In this document: positions 9,376 to 18,327 of the stretch, piece by piece
Position numbering within the stretch: position 1 is the stretch's first letter
How the letters are laid out: every line of letters starts with the position of its first letter
NCBI RefSeq assembly: GCF_019970065.1
Contig: NZ_JAHXYH010000001.1
Location: 868,001 to 932,000 of the forward strand
Reading direction: 5' to 3'
Length of the DNA stretch: 64,000 nt
DNA from: Chryseobacterium sp. OSA05B
GTDB lineage: Bacteria; Bacteroidota; Bacteroidia; Flavobacteriales; Weeksellaceae
Notes under the pieces: model-generated
Database searches by the model: none
What the model was told of the DNA's origin: nothing
The model's input: only the letters and a program-made list of their open reading frames with translations
Position numbers and translations under genes: made by a program

Positions 9376-10140
9376 CTATTTCTGTATTAATTTTTCCTTT
9401 TCTTCAAAAGTAGGATAATTTATTAAAACAGCCTTATACACTCCTTTAAATACAAACAAACTTCCTGCTGCGACTCCTATTATACCATGTTTATCGATAA
9501 CCTGTTTCACGTCATTCAAAGTACCTGCACCTCCCAAAACGGTAAGAGGAAGTGAAATCTTTTCACGCACTTTATTAATTAAAGCCATATCATAGCCTTT
9601 CATAACGCCGTCTTGATCTATAGAATTAATGACTATTTCACCAGCGCCAAGCTTTTGTGCTTCTTCAACAAATTTAAACGGATCTATTCCCGTAGATTTT
9701 TTACCATTGTGGGTATATACTTCGTATCCTCCAAAAAGTTTTTTCTTTACATCCAGGACTACGATCACACTTTGTGAACCTACACGTTCTGCGATCTGAG
9801 TAATAAGTTGTGGATTTTGAAGTACAGCGGAAGAAAGTGCAATTTTTTCAATTCCAAGTCCAAAAATCTTTTGGGCCTGTTCCACTGTTTTCACTCCTCC
9901 TCCATAGCAAAGTGGCATTCTGGACTGGTTCGCTATTCTTTCAATCAGGCTATAGTTTGGCTCAAGGCCTTTTGCTGTAGCATCTATATCAAAAATGGCA
10001 AGTTCGTCGACTTCCTTTTCGTTAAATATCCTCACGGCATTGATGGGATCACCGACGTATTTTGGATTCTTAAAATTGACAGTCTTTACAAGTCCATTAT
10101 CCTGGATCAAAAGACTCGGTATAATTCTAGGCCTCAGCAT
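9376..10140 (-). CDS. wbuZ: HisF-like glycosyl amidation protein WbuZ
   Basis: 254 aa beta/alpha barrel like HisF, the cyclase subunit of imidazole glycerol phosphate synthase. The first strand reads RIIPSLLIQDNG: the catalytic Asp of true HisF (residue 11 in the Thermotoga enzyme) is Leu here, whereas the second one is kept in VVLDVKK. Loss of the first Asp argues against histidine synthesis and for the WbuZ role, relaying ammonia from the HisH-like glutaminase to the amidotransferase WbuX during acetamidino-sugar formation. The gene is 6 nt downstream of the HisH-like gene. No other his genes are nearby. Confidence 0.9.
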   Translation of the reverse strand: MLRPRIIPSLLIQDNGLVKTVNFKNPKYVGDPINAVRIFNEKEVDELAIFDIDATAKGLEPNYSLIERIANQSRMPLCYGGGVKTVEQAQKIFGLGIEKIALSSAVLQNPQLITQIAERVGSQSVIVVLDVKKKLFGGYEVYTHNGKKSTGIDPFKFVEEAQKLGAGEIVINSIDQDGVMKGYDMALINKVREKISLPLTVLGGAGTLNDVKQVIDKHGIIGVAAGSLFVFKGVYKAVLINYPTFEEKEKLIQK

Positions 10141-10146
10141 TTGTGA

Positions 10147-10761
10147 TTATAATTTTGAAAAGTTGTGTAATAAGATTTCGCCATAATGATGGCTTTTTTC
10201 GGGATGAAACTGTATTCCATACTTATTTTCATGATGGGCAGCCGAAGCAAATTCACCTCCATAATCTGTAATAGCCATGATGTCTTCCTGATTGTTACAG
10301 TGAAAATAATAAGTATGAAGAAAGTAAAAAATAGAATCAGTTTCAAGCCCTTTAAACAGCTCAAGATCTTTAACGGGTTTTACATCATTCCATCCCATAT
10401 GCGGAAGTCTTGTTACCTGATGAATTTTTGTTTCGTCAAATTTTTTCACGGAAGCGTCGATCCATTTCAGACCGTCTAATTTTCCTTCATCACTGTTATT
10501 AGCCATCATCTGCATTCCTACACATATTCCAATAACGGGAATGTTCTGTCCAAGCACAAGATCATCGAGCTTATCTCTCATTCCAGAGTTATTCAGCTGA
10601 GTCATTGCGTGGTCGAAATGCCCTACTCCCGGAAGAATCAATTTTTCTGCTCCTTCCAGATCTTCTTTAGTTTTGGCTATTTTTACAGGAACATCAACCC
10701 TTTTATATACGTTTACAAAAGCATTGATATTTCCTACCCCATAATCAATAAGTGTTATCAT
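10147..10761 (-). CDS. wbuY: HisH-like glutamine amidotransferase (WbuY/HisH2)
   Basis: 204 aa class I glutamine amidotransferase. It starts MITLIDYGVGN, has PGVGHFDHAM, the nucleophile elbow GICVGMQMM with Cys80, and the His-Glu pair in IQFHPEKSH (His186, Glu188), so the full triad is present. It would release ammonia from glutamine for the sugar amidotransferase. Its ATG overlaps the upstream wbuX stop by 4 nt (ATGA), a tight coupling that supports a three-protein complex rather than a role in histidine biosynthesis. Confidence 0.9.
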   Translation of the reverse strand: MITLIDYGVGNINAFVNVYKRVDVPVKIAKTKEDLEGAEKLILPGVGHFDHAMTQLNNSGMRDKLDDLVLGQNIPVIGICVGMQMMANNSDEGKLDGLKWIDASVKKFDETKIHQVTRLPHMGWNDVKPVKDLELFKGLETDSIFYFLHTYYFHCNNQEDIMAITDYGGEFASAAHHENKYGIQFHPEKSHHYGEILLHNFSKL

Positions 10762-11906
10762 CTAAATAATCTTTTTTCTAACCCCAATACTTTCATGGAT
10801 TTTGCACCAAGCCCAATAAGTTGTCTTTTATTCTTGTAATCGTGGTATGTTTTGTTTTCACCTTCAAATATGGTCTGAAGTTCGTCGGTAGTAAGGTCTA
10901 ATTTATGTGCTACGTATTCAAATTCTTTTTGTAAAAATTCATCAGAAAGTTCAGGTTTTGAAACCCTCTCTAACGCTTCTTCTCTTGTCATCTGCCCTGT
11001 TAATATAAGACTTGAAAAGTGTGCTTTTCTCTTTTCATATCCAAATTTTCTTGGCATCCAATAATCTTCGAAGAATCTGGTAAATCTTGATTCGTGGTGT
11101 TTATGTTGGAAACTCTCCCATCCATATCTGTCTAACAACAACTGTTCAACATCTTTTTTGATATATGGCAGACAGTTCAGAGGCTTATATACCTGCATTC
11201 CCAAAACATATTTGTAATACAGTTTATAGCTCATAATATCTACGATCGGAAAAGTTTTAAGATCTCTTTTTCCGAATTTTTTGTGAATATCCAAGATTAA
11301 GGTTTTATCAATTCCTGGATATGCTCCCCACTCTTCAGGCTCACGGCAGCATTCGGTAGAAAAGTTCCCACCTGTTAGAACATATTTTATTTTATTTTTT
11401 TTGGCAAACTTATAAAGACCCGAAAAGAATGCAATATCCTGCGGCATGTCCTGATCTGCAATCTGAGATTTCAAGAATGCAACTTGTAGGTCTTTCATTT
11501 CTTCCCAGTTGATCACTTCAGTATAAAGATCCAAATTCAGCCCGTTAACCAGTTTTTCAATATTACTTACAGCTCTGTCTGTATTCCACCCTGCATCTAC
11601 GTGAAAAATAAGTGGACGTAATCCCATTATCTCTTTGGCTACATAGGCTGCATAGGAACTGTCCAGTCCACCGCTTAGTCCAATAATACAATCAAAGTCT
11701 CTGTTTTTACCATCTTTTTTTATTTTCTCTGCTTCCTGCTCAAGTTCTCTAAGCCCTCTTTCATCTGTATGCCAATGGGGTAGAATACTTTCTTTATAAT
11801 TGATATAATAATCACTTTCTCCTTTTTCATTAAAAACAATATTAGGATCTGTAGTATCCATAATTGTTTTTGTGCAAATCTGGTATGAAATATCTTTTTT
11901 TTCCAT
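10758..11906 (-). CDS. wbuX: N-acetyl sugar amidotransferase WbuX/WbpG type
   Basis: 382 aa, an ATP-pyrophosphatase fold. The PP-loop SGGLDSS is at residues 78-84, followed by LRPLIFHVDAGWN and TGGNFSTECCREPEEW, typical of WbpG/PseA-like enzymes that turn an N-acetyl group of a sugar into an acetamidino group. The N-terminus reads CTKTIMDTTDP; relatives usually have two Cys pairs here (CTRCxMD, then CNxC), of which only one Cys remains. It needs the HisH- and HisF-like partners encoded next to it. Likely acceptors are the L-FucNAc or the diacetamido uronic acid made by this operon. Confidence 0.9.
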   Translation of the reverse strand: MEKKDISYQICTKTIMDTTDPNIVFNEKGESDYYINYKESILPHWHTDERGLRELEQEAEKIKKDGKNRDFDCIIGLSGGLDSSYAAYVAKEIMGLRPLIFHVDAGWNTDRAVSNIEKLVNGLNLDLYTEVINWEEMKDLQVAFLKSQIADQDMPQDIAFFSGLYKFAKKNKIKYVLTGGNFSTECCREPEEWGAYPGIDKTLILDIHKKFGKRDLKTFPIVDIMSYKLYYKYVLGMQVYKPLNCLPYIKKDVEQLLLDRYGWESFQHKHHESRFTRFFEDYWMPRKFGYEKRKAHFSSLILTGQMTREEALERVSKPELSDEFLQKEFEYVAHKLDLTTDELQTIFEGENKTYHDYKNKRQLIGLGAKSMKVLGLEKRLFR

Positions 11907-11938
11907 TTAAATTTATGATCTTTATTTTACATATAAAA

Positions 11939-13111
11939 TTATACAAAAGTGCGATTAATTAAATAATTCCAGTCTAAATATTTATCTCTTGTTTTTATTG
12001 AGGCTTCTTTCATCCTGTTATAAGCTTGATTATCTAATGTTATACTTTTTATATAATTAATTAAGTTTTCTTTAGTAATCTCATTTGGCCTCATTTCAAG
12101 TACTGCACCAAACTCATTGATATAATCAAGAGATTGCCCTCCGAAATCTCCAATGATTAAAGGAAGTTCTGATGCTATGGCCTGCAACCAAACAATTGAC
12201 TGGCTAGCAGGAAATACTGCCAGATCTGATGCAGATAAGTATTCATATACTTCATTATTACTGATCCATCCTGAAAAATGAATATTGGGATTATTGGCAG
12301 CCAAAGCCTGTAATACTTCTTTATATTTTTGATTGGCAGCGTCAGCATCTCCTACTATAATAAGATGAAGATCCGGGTCATTAATATCATTAAAGGCTTC
12401 CAGGAGCAGATGAATTCTTTTTAATTCAGTGAACTTACCTCCGGAAAATATTAATTTCTGGTGATCCTTCATGCCATAGCGCTCTCTTATTTCAACTCTT
12501 TTACCACTTTTTTTAACTTCCTGAACACGATCCACATCAGCACCCAACGGAAGAACTTCCATTTGTTCTTTACGAACACCATATAAGTCTGTTAAAAAAG
12601 TTCCACTTGCAGGTATTATAGGGAAAAACTTCGTGATATGTTTTCTTACAGGATCAAGATAGACTTTCCTTCTTATAATTTTATGAAGTACATGTACGGA
12701 TAACCAATTATTCCCGGAATTACTATAATCTGCATGATAATCCATAATCATTTTTACATGAGGATTTCTTTTTTTGTAGTCCAGCATTTCTAGCATATTA
12801 GGCATAATATCATGAATATACAGCAGATCCGGCTTAAACTCCTCGACGATATGACTAATATTTGGATACTTTTTTATTTTACCTCCAAAATTAAACTTAA
12901 AAGGTAATTTTATGATTTTCGCTCCATGATCGTAATATACTTTTTCCGGCTTTGAATTATCATGGACATTATTATAATAATCAAATACATTTTCATAGGT
13001 AGAAGTAATAACAGTAACTTCATGCCCATGCTTTTTATAATATTTTACTAAAAGATTTTCTTGATACTCTAAATTTTCTATATAGAGCTCACACAACATA
13101 AGAATCTTCAT
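11939..13111 (-). CDS. Glycosyltransferase family 4 (GT-B), paralogue of 7084-8259
   Basis: 390 aa. The N-terminus (MKILMLCELYIENLEYQENLL) and the donor-domain motifs FSGGKFTELKRIHLLLEAF, FSGWISNNEVYEYLSASD and VFPASQSIVWLQAIASELP identify a GT4 enzyme. It is clearly similar over its whole length to the protein at 7084-8259, so one arose by duplication and now probably adds a different sugar or linkage. Its start shares one base with the stop of the upstream membrane protein. Confidence 0.85.
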   Translation of the reverse strand: MKILMLCELYIENLEYQENLLVKYYKKHGHEVTVITSTYENVFDYYNNVHDNSKPEKVYYDHGAKIIKLPFKFNFGGKIKKYPNISHIVEEFKPDLLYIHDIMPNMLEMLDYKKRNPHVKMIMDYHADYSNSGNNWLSVHVLHKIIRRKVYLDPVRKHITKFFPIIPASGTFLTDLYGVRKEQMEVLPLGADVDRVQEVKKSGKRVEIRERYGMKDHQKLIFSGGKFTELKRIHLLLEAFNDINDPDLHLIIVGDADAANQKYKEVLQALAANNPNIHFSGWISNNEVYEYLSASDLAVFPASQSIVWLQAIASELPLIIGDFGGQSLDYINEFGAVLEMRPNEITKENLINYIKSITLDNQAYNRMKEASIKTRDKYLDWNYLINRTFV

Positions 13112-14436
13112 TATTTTTTAATTATATTATTATTATTAAGTAAAAACATGAAAAATAATAATCCCCCTGAAATTAAAGTTGTAAACATAGATACATTCAT
13201 TAAGGCAACACAGGAAACCGTAATAAGCAGTATACCTAAAATTTTGCTACTATTGGTTGAAAATGAGTCGAATAAATAAAATATAAAAGACCCGAAAATA
13301 CCCATGATAATGACTCCTGGATATCCTACTGAAGAAAGTCCATCGGTAATGAAAAAATTAGCATTGGCATTAAATCTATCAATATCAATAAAATAGGTTC
13401 CTACTTCAATTCCCAGTTGCTCTTTGTATGGATATTCTACTACTTTATTAATAATCGAAACGTGACTAAAATAGGTATGTGGATGGTTTTCAAAAAACAC
13501 ATTATAATATACAGACATTAATGTACTTGTATATAATGTTCTGAACAGAAAAATACCCGAAAGCGCAAAAACAATATCATTAACTATTTTAACATCAACA
13601 AATTCATTAAAGAATAATAACACAGCAGTGGGTATAATAAGAAATTTAAAAAATTTAAAAATTTTTCTCTTATCCTGTGATGCAAATAATTTGTAAATAA
13701 GATAAATCAGTACAATAGAGAAAATATACTGTTTATTAGCCATAGTCATATATAAAATGATAAGACCTCCAATACCTATTATTTTTTTCGATTTATCATT
13801 CTGAATAAGCCCTACACTTAAAATAAATGGGAAAAACGCATTACTAAGCCATAATATAATATGCCCTGCAAAAGCTGACTGTTCTTGGATTTCCTGTCCC
13901 GCAAAACGAGTTTCATATACTTCATCGGATGAGAATATATTTACAAACGTTAAACTGTTCCGGTACAAGAAAACAATATAGATAAGCATCGAAAAAACCA
14001 CAAAATAAAAAAGAGTCCAGAAAAGACGGTGTGGAATGTTGAATGGTTTGGGCCTAAAAAGTTTCACTGCATAAAAAATACATAGACACATAAATCCTAC
14101 ACAATAGCTTAAACAGACAATGAGTTTTTGATCAAACAATATCTGTTTATCAAAAAATGCACCCGTAATCATAGGTATATAGGTAAGTATATAAAGTACC
14201 CAAAGGCCAAACATACTTGGTCTTACAATTTCTTTTGGAAGAAAAAAAGAAGGAAGTACTGCAAAAAGAATGTAAAAGCCCCACAACTTTATAGTTGGCT
14301 CATCTTTTTCCAAGCCAAAATATCCCCAGGTAGGTTCCAGATATGAAAGAAATCCGATTCCCAGCAGGACGCTGAATATCAAAGAAGAGATAATTAAATT
14401 AAATCTAAGTTCGGGTTTTAAACTTTTTATCTTCAT
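13111..14436 (-). CDS. Polytopic membrane protein, probable O-antigen/capsule polymerase Wzy
   Basis: 441 aa, about 11-12 hydrophobic segments, with a large loop around residues 165-190 (FSSDEVYETRFAGQEIQEQ) and another around 325-365 before the last helices. Place in the operon (between wzx and a GT4 gene, coupled to both by one-base overlaps) and topology fit a Wzy repeat-unit polymerase. Wzy proteins share little sequence, so the assignment is by topology and context. It lacks the Wzy_C-like segment seen in the protein at 3223-4473. Confidence 0.7.
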   Translation of the reverse strand: MKIKSLKPELRFNLIISSLIFSVLLGIGFLSYLEPTWGYFGLEKDEPTIKLWGFYILFAVLPSFFLPKEIVRPSMFGLWVLYILTYIPMITGAFFDKQILFDQKLIVCLSYCVGFMCLCIFYAVKLFRPKPFNIPHRLFWTLFYFVVFSMLIYIVFLYRNSLTFVNIFSSDEVYETRFAGQEIQEQSAFAGHIILWLSNAFFPFILSVGLIQNDKSKKIIGIGGLIILYMTMANKQYIFSIVLIYLIYKLFASQDKRKIFKFFKFLIIPTAVLLFFNEFVDVKIVNDIVFALSGIFLFRTLYTSTLMSVYYNVFFENHPHTYFSHVSIINKVVEYPYKEQLGIEVGTYFIDIDRFNANANFFITDGLSSVGYPGVIIMGIFGSFIFYLFDSFSTNSSKILGILLITVSCVALMNVSMFTTLISGGLLFFMFLLNNNNIIKK

Positions 14437-15719
14437 TAATTGAAATTAAACGTTTTTTGTTTGGCAATTCTATATGATAATACTAAAAAAATAATATTAA
14501 AAAGTAGTGAATTTAAAGTAAATAAAATAAGAGATACAGATGCATTATTAAAGACTTTAAATCCTAAAAAAATCATGATCCCTCCTGCAACTGCATTCAA
14601 AAACTGAAGTCTCATAAGAATTTTCTGTTTTTCCCTGATATTAAACAATACATTAAGTGGAGTAGAAATAAACTCTACAAGCAGAAGTACTGACAAAATT
14701 CTTGCAAATATACCTGCATCATACCATTTTTGCCCAAATACAATAACAAAAAGATAAGGCGAGACTATAAATAAAAAAAGGTAAATCGGAAAAGACATTG
14801 CCACAAGCTTTTTAAATGTAGATTTATAAAGATTTTCACAATTCCCATTTTTCCTGATTTCATCAATAGCGTCATTTCTGAAAACATTTCCAATAGCTGT
14901 TGTTATGACAATATTGGGAAGCCTCAACATTCTATTAGCCATAGAGAAAAAGCCTACAACAGTAGTACTGTAAAGAGCAGAAAATAAAATAGGAATAAAC
15001 TGCTGACTGGCAGTTAATGATAAATCTGAAAAAAGCATGTATCTGGGAAAAGAGCTATACTGTTTTGCAACCGATTTAATATCTGTAAATACAAACAGAT
15101 CTTTTTTCAGATCTTTTTCAGAAACCACAATATAAAGACTTGAGATTATTGTTCCTAATATCAGTGATAAAATCATTCCTTCAGTTCGATGAAAAAGGCC
15201 AAAAACAATACTGCACAATGCTGTGAAAATAACCTGAATGGCATTCGCAATAGTGATCTTCTTATATTTTTTTTTTCTCTGAAGCCAATAAAGAGCTCCA
15301 GAAAAAACAGCTATGAAAAATATATAGATCGGAGCCAGATAAATCCACCAGTATTTAAAAATCTGAAGATCGACATGCTGTCCTAGGAGCTCCTTTAGCA
15401 GTGTAATTATTCCCAGATATATAGCCGAAATAAAAAAACCAATATATAATATAAGCTGAAATAATTTCTTAGCATCAGTATCTTTTTCCGGCAATCCCAC
15501 TGCAAGTTCATATCTTCCTGTAGAAACGACTGCAGAAATCACCATATAACTTGTAAAAAGAGAAAGCAAGCCAAAAGCCTCCACAGAATACAATCTGGAG
15601 AGAAGAGGCGAAGATGCAACTACAATTGCCTGGCTAATGATCGTACCACTAGCCAATATTGCAACATTCTTAAAGAATGTATTGGATTGTATCCTGCTTA
15701 TTATATTTCTAAAACTCAA
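14436..15719 (-). CDS. wzx: Oligosaccharide flippase Wzx
   Basis: 427 aa with about 12 predicted membrane helices. The N-terminal stretch FKNVAILASGTIISQAIVVASSPLLSRLYS and VEAFGLLSLFTSYMVI are typical of the polysaccharide-transport (MATE-like) family, and the middle has VGFFSMANRMLRLP. Wzx moves the undecaprenyl-linked repeat unit from the cytoplasmic to the periplasmic face. The gene lies 2 nt after the LpxD-like gene and overlaps the Wzy-like gene by one base. Confidence 0.92.
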   Translation of the reverse strand: MSFRNIISRIQSNTFFKNVAILASGTIISQAIVVASSPLLSRLYSVEAFGLLSLFTSYMVISAVVSTGRYELAVGLPEKDTDAKKLFQLILYIGFFISAIYLGIITLLKELLGQHVDLQIFKYWWIYLAPIYIFFIAVFSGALYWLQRKKKYKKITIANAIQVIFTALCSIVFGLFHRTEGMILSLILGTIISSLYIVVSEKDLKKDLFVFTDIKSVAKQYSSFPRYMLFSDLSLTASQQFIPILFSALYSTTVVGFFSMANRMLRLPNIVITTAIGNVFRNDAIDEIRKNGNCENLYKSTFKKLVAMSFPIYLFLFIVSPYLFVIVFGQKWYDAGIFARILSVLLLVEFISTPLNVLFNIREKQKILMRLQFLNAVAGGIMIFLGFKVFNNASVSLILFTLNSLLFNIIFLVLSYRIAKQKTFNFN

Positions 15720-15721
15720 AC

Positions 15722-16651
15722 CTATTTAAATAATTTTTCATTCATAATCTTTTTCTTAGCCAAAGCCACAGAAATTTCCTCTGCCGGGCTTCCTATAACG
15801 GTCTGCCCATCTTCCACATTTTTTACTACCACTGCAGATAAGCCAATAGTAACATCATTTCCTATTTTCTTCTGATTAAGGATAGATGATGAAGGTGCTA
15901 CCCATGTGTTTTCTCCGATCTCCACACTTCCTGCAACCATTGCATTGGCAATAATAAGGCTGTTTTTACCGATTTTTACACCATGAGCAATATGTACCAG
16001 ATTATCTACCTTGACATTATCCATAAGAATAGTGCTTCCCAATACTGCTCTGTCGATACATGTATTATTTCCTATCTCTACATGATTTCCTATAACCACA
16101 TTTCCTATATGAGGAATAAAAACATATTCACCGGTTTCATCTTTCTCATATCCGAATCCAACACTTCCGATGGTATTATTTGCTCCGATAATAACATGTT
16201 CTCCTACAATAGTTTCGCTTTTAAGCGTTGTATGATGATCGATCACGGTATGGTCTCCGATAACGCAGTTATCTTCTATAACGGCATATTCACCGATATA
16301 AACATGCTGTCCTATTTTAACATGATCTCCAATGATGGCTGTTTTTGCAATACCTGTTTTTTTGGCAGGCATAAAGAATTCAGTCAGTGCTTTCTGAAAC
16401 GCAAGTCTGGGATTTTCAAATAAAAGGTAAGTGCAGCCTTCACTGATATATTCATCCGGAAACTCCCCACATAAAATAATACCTTTAGAAATATTTTTCA
16501 ATCGGTCACTAAACTTAGGAGATACCCACATCAGTACATCATCTCTCTGGTTATCTGCATCTAACTGAATAGCGTTGATAACATTCTTTTCTGTATTTCC
16601 TATTATCCTTAAAGGATTAAGTTTTTCAATTATTTCTTTAAGTATTGCCAT
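15722..16651 (-). CDS. LpxD-like left-handed beta-helix N-acyltransferase
   Basis: 309 aa. Residues from about 110 on form hexapeptide repeats ([19 protein letters not shown] and so on), and the motif [12 protein letters not shown] carries the His corresponding to the catalytic one of LpxD. The N-terminal part is a small alpha/beta domain like the uridine-binding domain of LpxD. It differs from housekeeping LpxD in sitting inside a glycan operon, 6 nt after a PIG-L deacetylase. The likely job is N-acylation (acetyl, formyl, hydroxyacyl or other) of an amino sugar of this glycan. Confidence 0.8.
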   Translation of the reverse strand: MAILKEIIEKLNPLRIIGNTEKNVINAIQLDADNQRDDVLMWVSPKFSDRLKNISKGIILCGEFPDEYISEGCTYLLFENPRLAFQKALTEFFMPAKKTGIAKTAIIGDHVKIGQHVYIGEYAVIEDNCVIGDHTVIDHHTTLKSETIVGEHVIIGANNTIGSVGFGYEKDETGEYVFIPHIGNVVIGNHVEIGNNTCIDRAVLGSTILMDNVKVDNLVHIAHGVKIGKNSLIIANAMVAGSVEIGENTWVAPSSSILNQKKIGNDVTIGLSAVVVKNVEDGQTVIGSPAEEISVALAKKKIMNEKLFK

Positions 16652-16657
16652 AATTTA

Positions 16658-17296
16658 TTATTTTATTGAAAGTCTTACCACTTCAAAAGTTTCAGCGTAT
16701 TTCACTCCGAACTGCACCCCTCTGGCAACCGCTAAAGATCTGATAAAATCAGCACTTAAGTAATCTCTGAATCCCTGAGATTTATATTCCTTCAAGGCGT
16801 CTATTTTCTTATTAATATGTTTTTCTTCTAACGAGATATAACTCTGTGTATTGAACGACAGGTTATTCCATATCAACTCATAGCTGAAGATGGATTTGGT
16901 TTTAAAAGCTCTGATTCCTTCGTTCGCTATGGTAGAGTGATCCTGATGAATATCATTTATACTTGGCAACAACACAAGATCAATATCATTGTGTACTCTT
17001 TTAAACCTGATCAGTTCTTCTAATATCTCCTGTCTTGCATAGTTAAGCTTTCTTACCTGATAGTTAAAAATGATAACATTCTCATCTTTCACTCCCAATA
17101 CTTTGGTTGCAGCTCTTACTTCAGTTTTCAGAATATCCTTTGGAAAACCTTCCGGTACGGACTCTTCAGCTGTAGAAAAAGCCATATAATAAACTTCTGC
17201 TCCGTCTTCAATTAATTTGGAAATAAATCCTCCGGCTCCCAGTTCACCGTCATCTGTATGCGGTGCCAAAACTAATACTTTCTTAAAGTTGCTCAT
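16658..17296 (-). CDS. PIG-L family N-deacetylase
   Basis: 212 aa. It shows the metal-binding signature of the LmbE/PIG-L fold as APHTDDGELGAGG at residues 11-23 (the family has P-H-x-D-D-x) and the second motif SINDIHQDHST with His-Asp-His. Family members remove an acetyl group from GlcNAc-type sugars. The 3' end is followed 6 nt later by an acyltransferase gene and the 5' end overlaps wbpB by 14 nt, suggesting that deacetylation and re-acylation occur in sequence on one sugar. Confidence 0.88.
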   Translation of the reverse strand: MSNFKKVLVLAPHTDDGELGAGGFISKLIEDGAEVYYMAFSTAEESVPEGFPKDILKTEVRAATKVLGVKDENVIIFNYQVRKLNYARQEILEELIRFKRVHNDIDLVLLPSINDIHQDHSTIANEGIRAFKTKSIFSYELIWNNLSFNTQSYISLEEKHINKKIDALKEYKSQGFRDYLSADFIRSLAVARGVQFGVKYAETFEVVRLSIK

Positions 17297-18317
17297 AATT
17301 GTCGTTTTTTTTCAGTGCATAAATTCTTTCAATAATATCCACTACTTTCAAGCCTTCAAGGGCATTGGTAGTAATCGTATTTCTGCCTTTCAGTACATCT
17401 ACTACGTTTTCGATGATGTAATGGTGGTTGGCTGCAGATCCTTTGTAAGCACCGTAATCATTTCCAGGATTAGTAGGCGCCAGTACTGGCATTTCGTAAT
17501 CTTTAACGTTACAAACCTCTACTTTGTCCATATACTGGCCACCGATTTTTACTGCACCGTTTTCTGCAATGATGGTCATGGAGCTTTCAAGGTTCTGATT
17601 CCATACTGAAGTGGAATAGTTCAATGATCCCATTCCGCCATTGACAAAGTCAAAACTGATAAAACCTGAATCTTCAAAATCTGTAAGGTCCTTATGGTTG
17701 AAATCTGCAAATTTTGCCTGAATATTGGTAATATCTCCAAAAAGCCAGTACATGATATCAATAAAGTGAGAAAACTGGGTAAACAGAGTTCCGCCGTCCA
17801 GATCTTTCTTTCCATGCCATGATTCAGGCTTGTAATATCTGTCGTCACGGTTCCAGTAACAGTTTAACTGTACCATAAATATTTTTCCAAGCTTTCCGCT
17901 TTCTACAATTTCTTTGATCCATGCTGAAGGCGGAGAATAACGGTTCTGCATTACGGCAAATACCTGCTTATGCTTGTGAAGCGCCTGAAAAATCAGCTGT
18001 TCCGCATCCTGCTTATTAAGAGTCATCGGTTTTTCTACCACGACATGTTTTCCGGCAGCTACCACCTGGTGAGCCTGCTCAAAGTGGAATCCGTTCGGGG
18101 AAGCAATATTGATGATATCCGCTTCAATACCTGAATTTAGAAATGCATCCAATGATGCAAAAAAAGGAACGTCATACGTTTCTATTCCTAACAATGATTT
18201 ATCTTTTACGTCAATCAGAGCAACCAGTTCACATTCCGGATTTCTTGAAATCATCTCGGCATGTCTTTTCCCGATATGCCCGCAGCCTACTACTGCAAAT
18301 TTTATTTTATCAGACAT
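17283..18317 (-). CDS. wbpB: Gfo/Idh/MocA oxidoreductase, WbpB/WlbA-like
   Basis: 344 aa. Rossmann motif VVGCGHIGKRHAEM at residues 9-22 and the family Lys motif VVEKPMTLNKQDA around residue 95, followed by an alpha/beta C-terminal domain (WHGKKDLDGGTLFTQFSHFID with conserved Asp-His). WbpB/WlbA enzymes oxidise C3 of UDP-GlcNAcA, and several members recycle the NADH with 2-oxoglutarate, giving 2-hydroxyglutarate. Neighbours are wbpD and wbpE homologues, so the C3 assignment is strong by context. Confidence 0.88.
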   Translation of the reverse strand: MSDKIKFAVVGCGHIGKRHAEMISRNPECELVALIDVKDKSLLGIETYDVPFFASLDAFLNSGIEADIINIASPNGFHFEQAHQVVAAGKHVVVEKPMTLNKQDAEQLIFQALHKHKQVFAVMQNRYSPPSAWIKEIVESGKLGKIFMVQLNCYWNRDDRYYKPESWHGKKDLDGGTLFTQFSHFIDIMYWLFGDITNIQAKFADFNHKDLTDFEDSGFISFDFVNGGMGSLNYSTSVWNQNLESSMTIIAENGAVKIGGQYMDKVEVCNVKDYEMPVLAPTNPGNDYGAYKGSAANHHYIIENVVDVLKGRNTITTNALEGLKVVDIIERIYALKKNDNYEQL

Positions 18318-18327
18318 CTGTATTTTT

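Noticed and set aside
9376-10761. Histidine biosynthesis genes hisF and hisH
   Set aside because: HisF has lost a catalytic Asp, no other his genes are present, and both are coupled to a sugar amidotransferase in a glycan operon.
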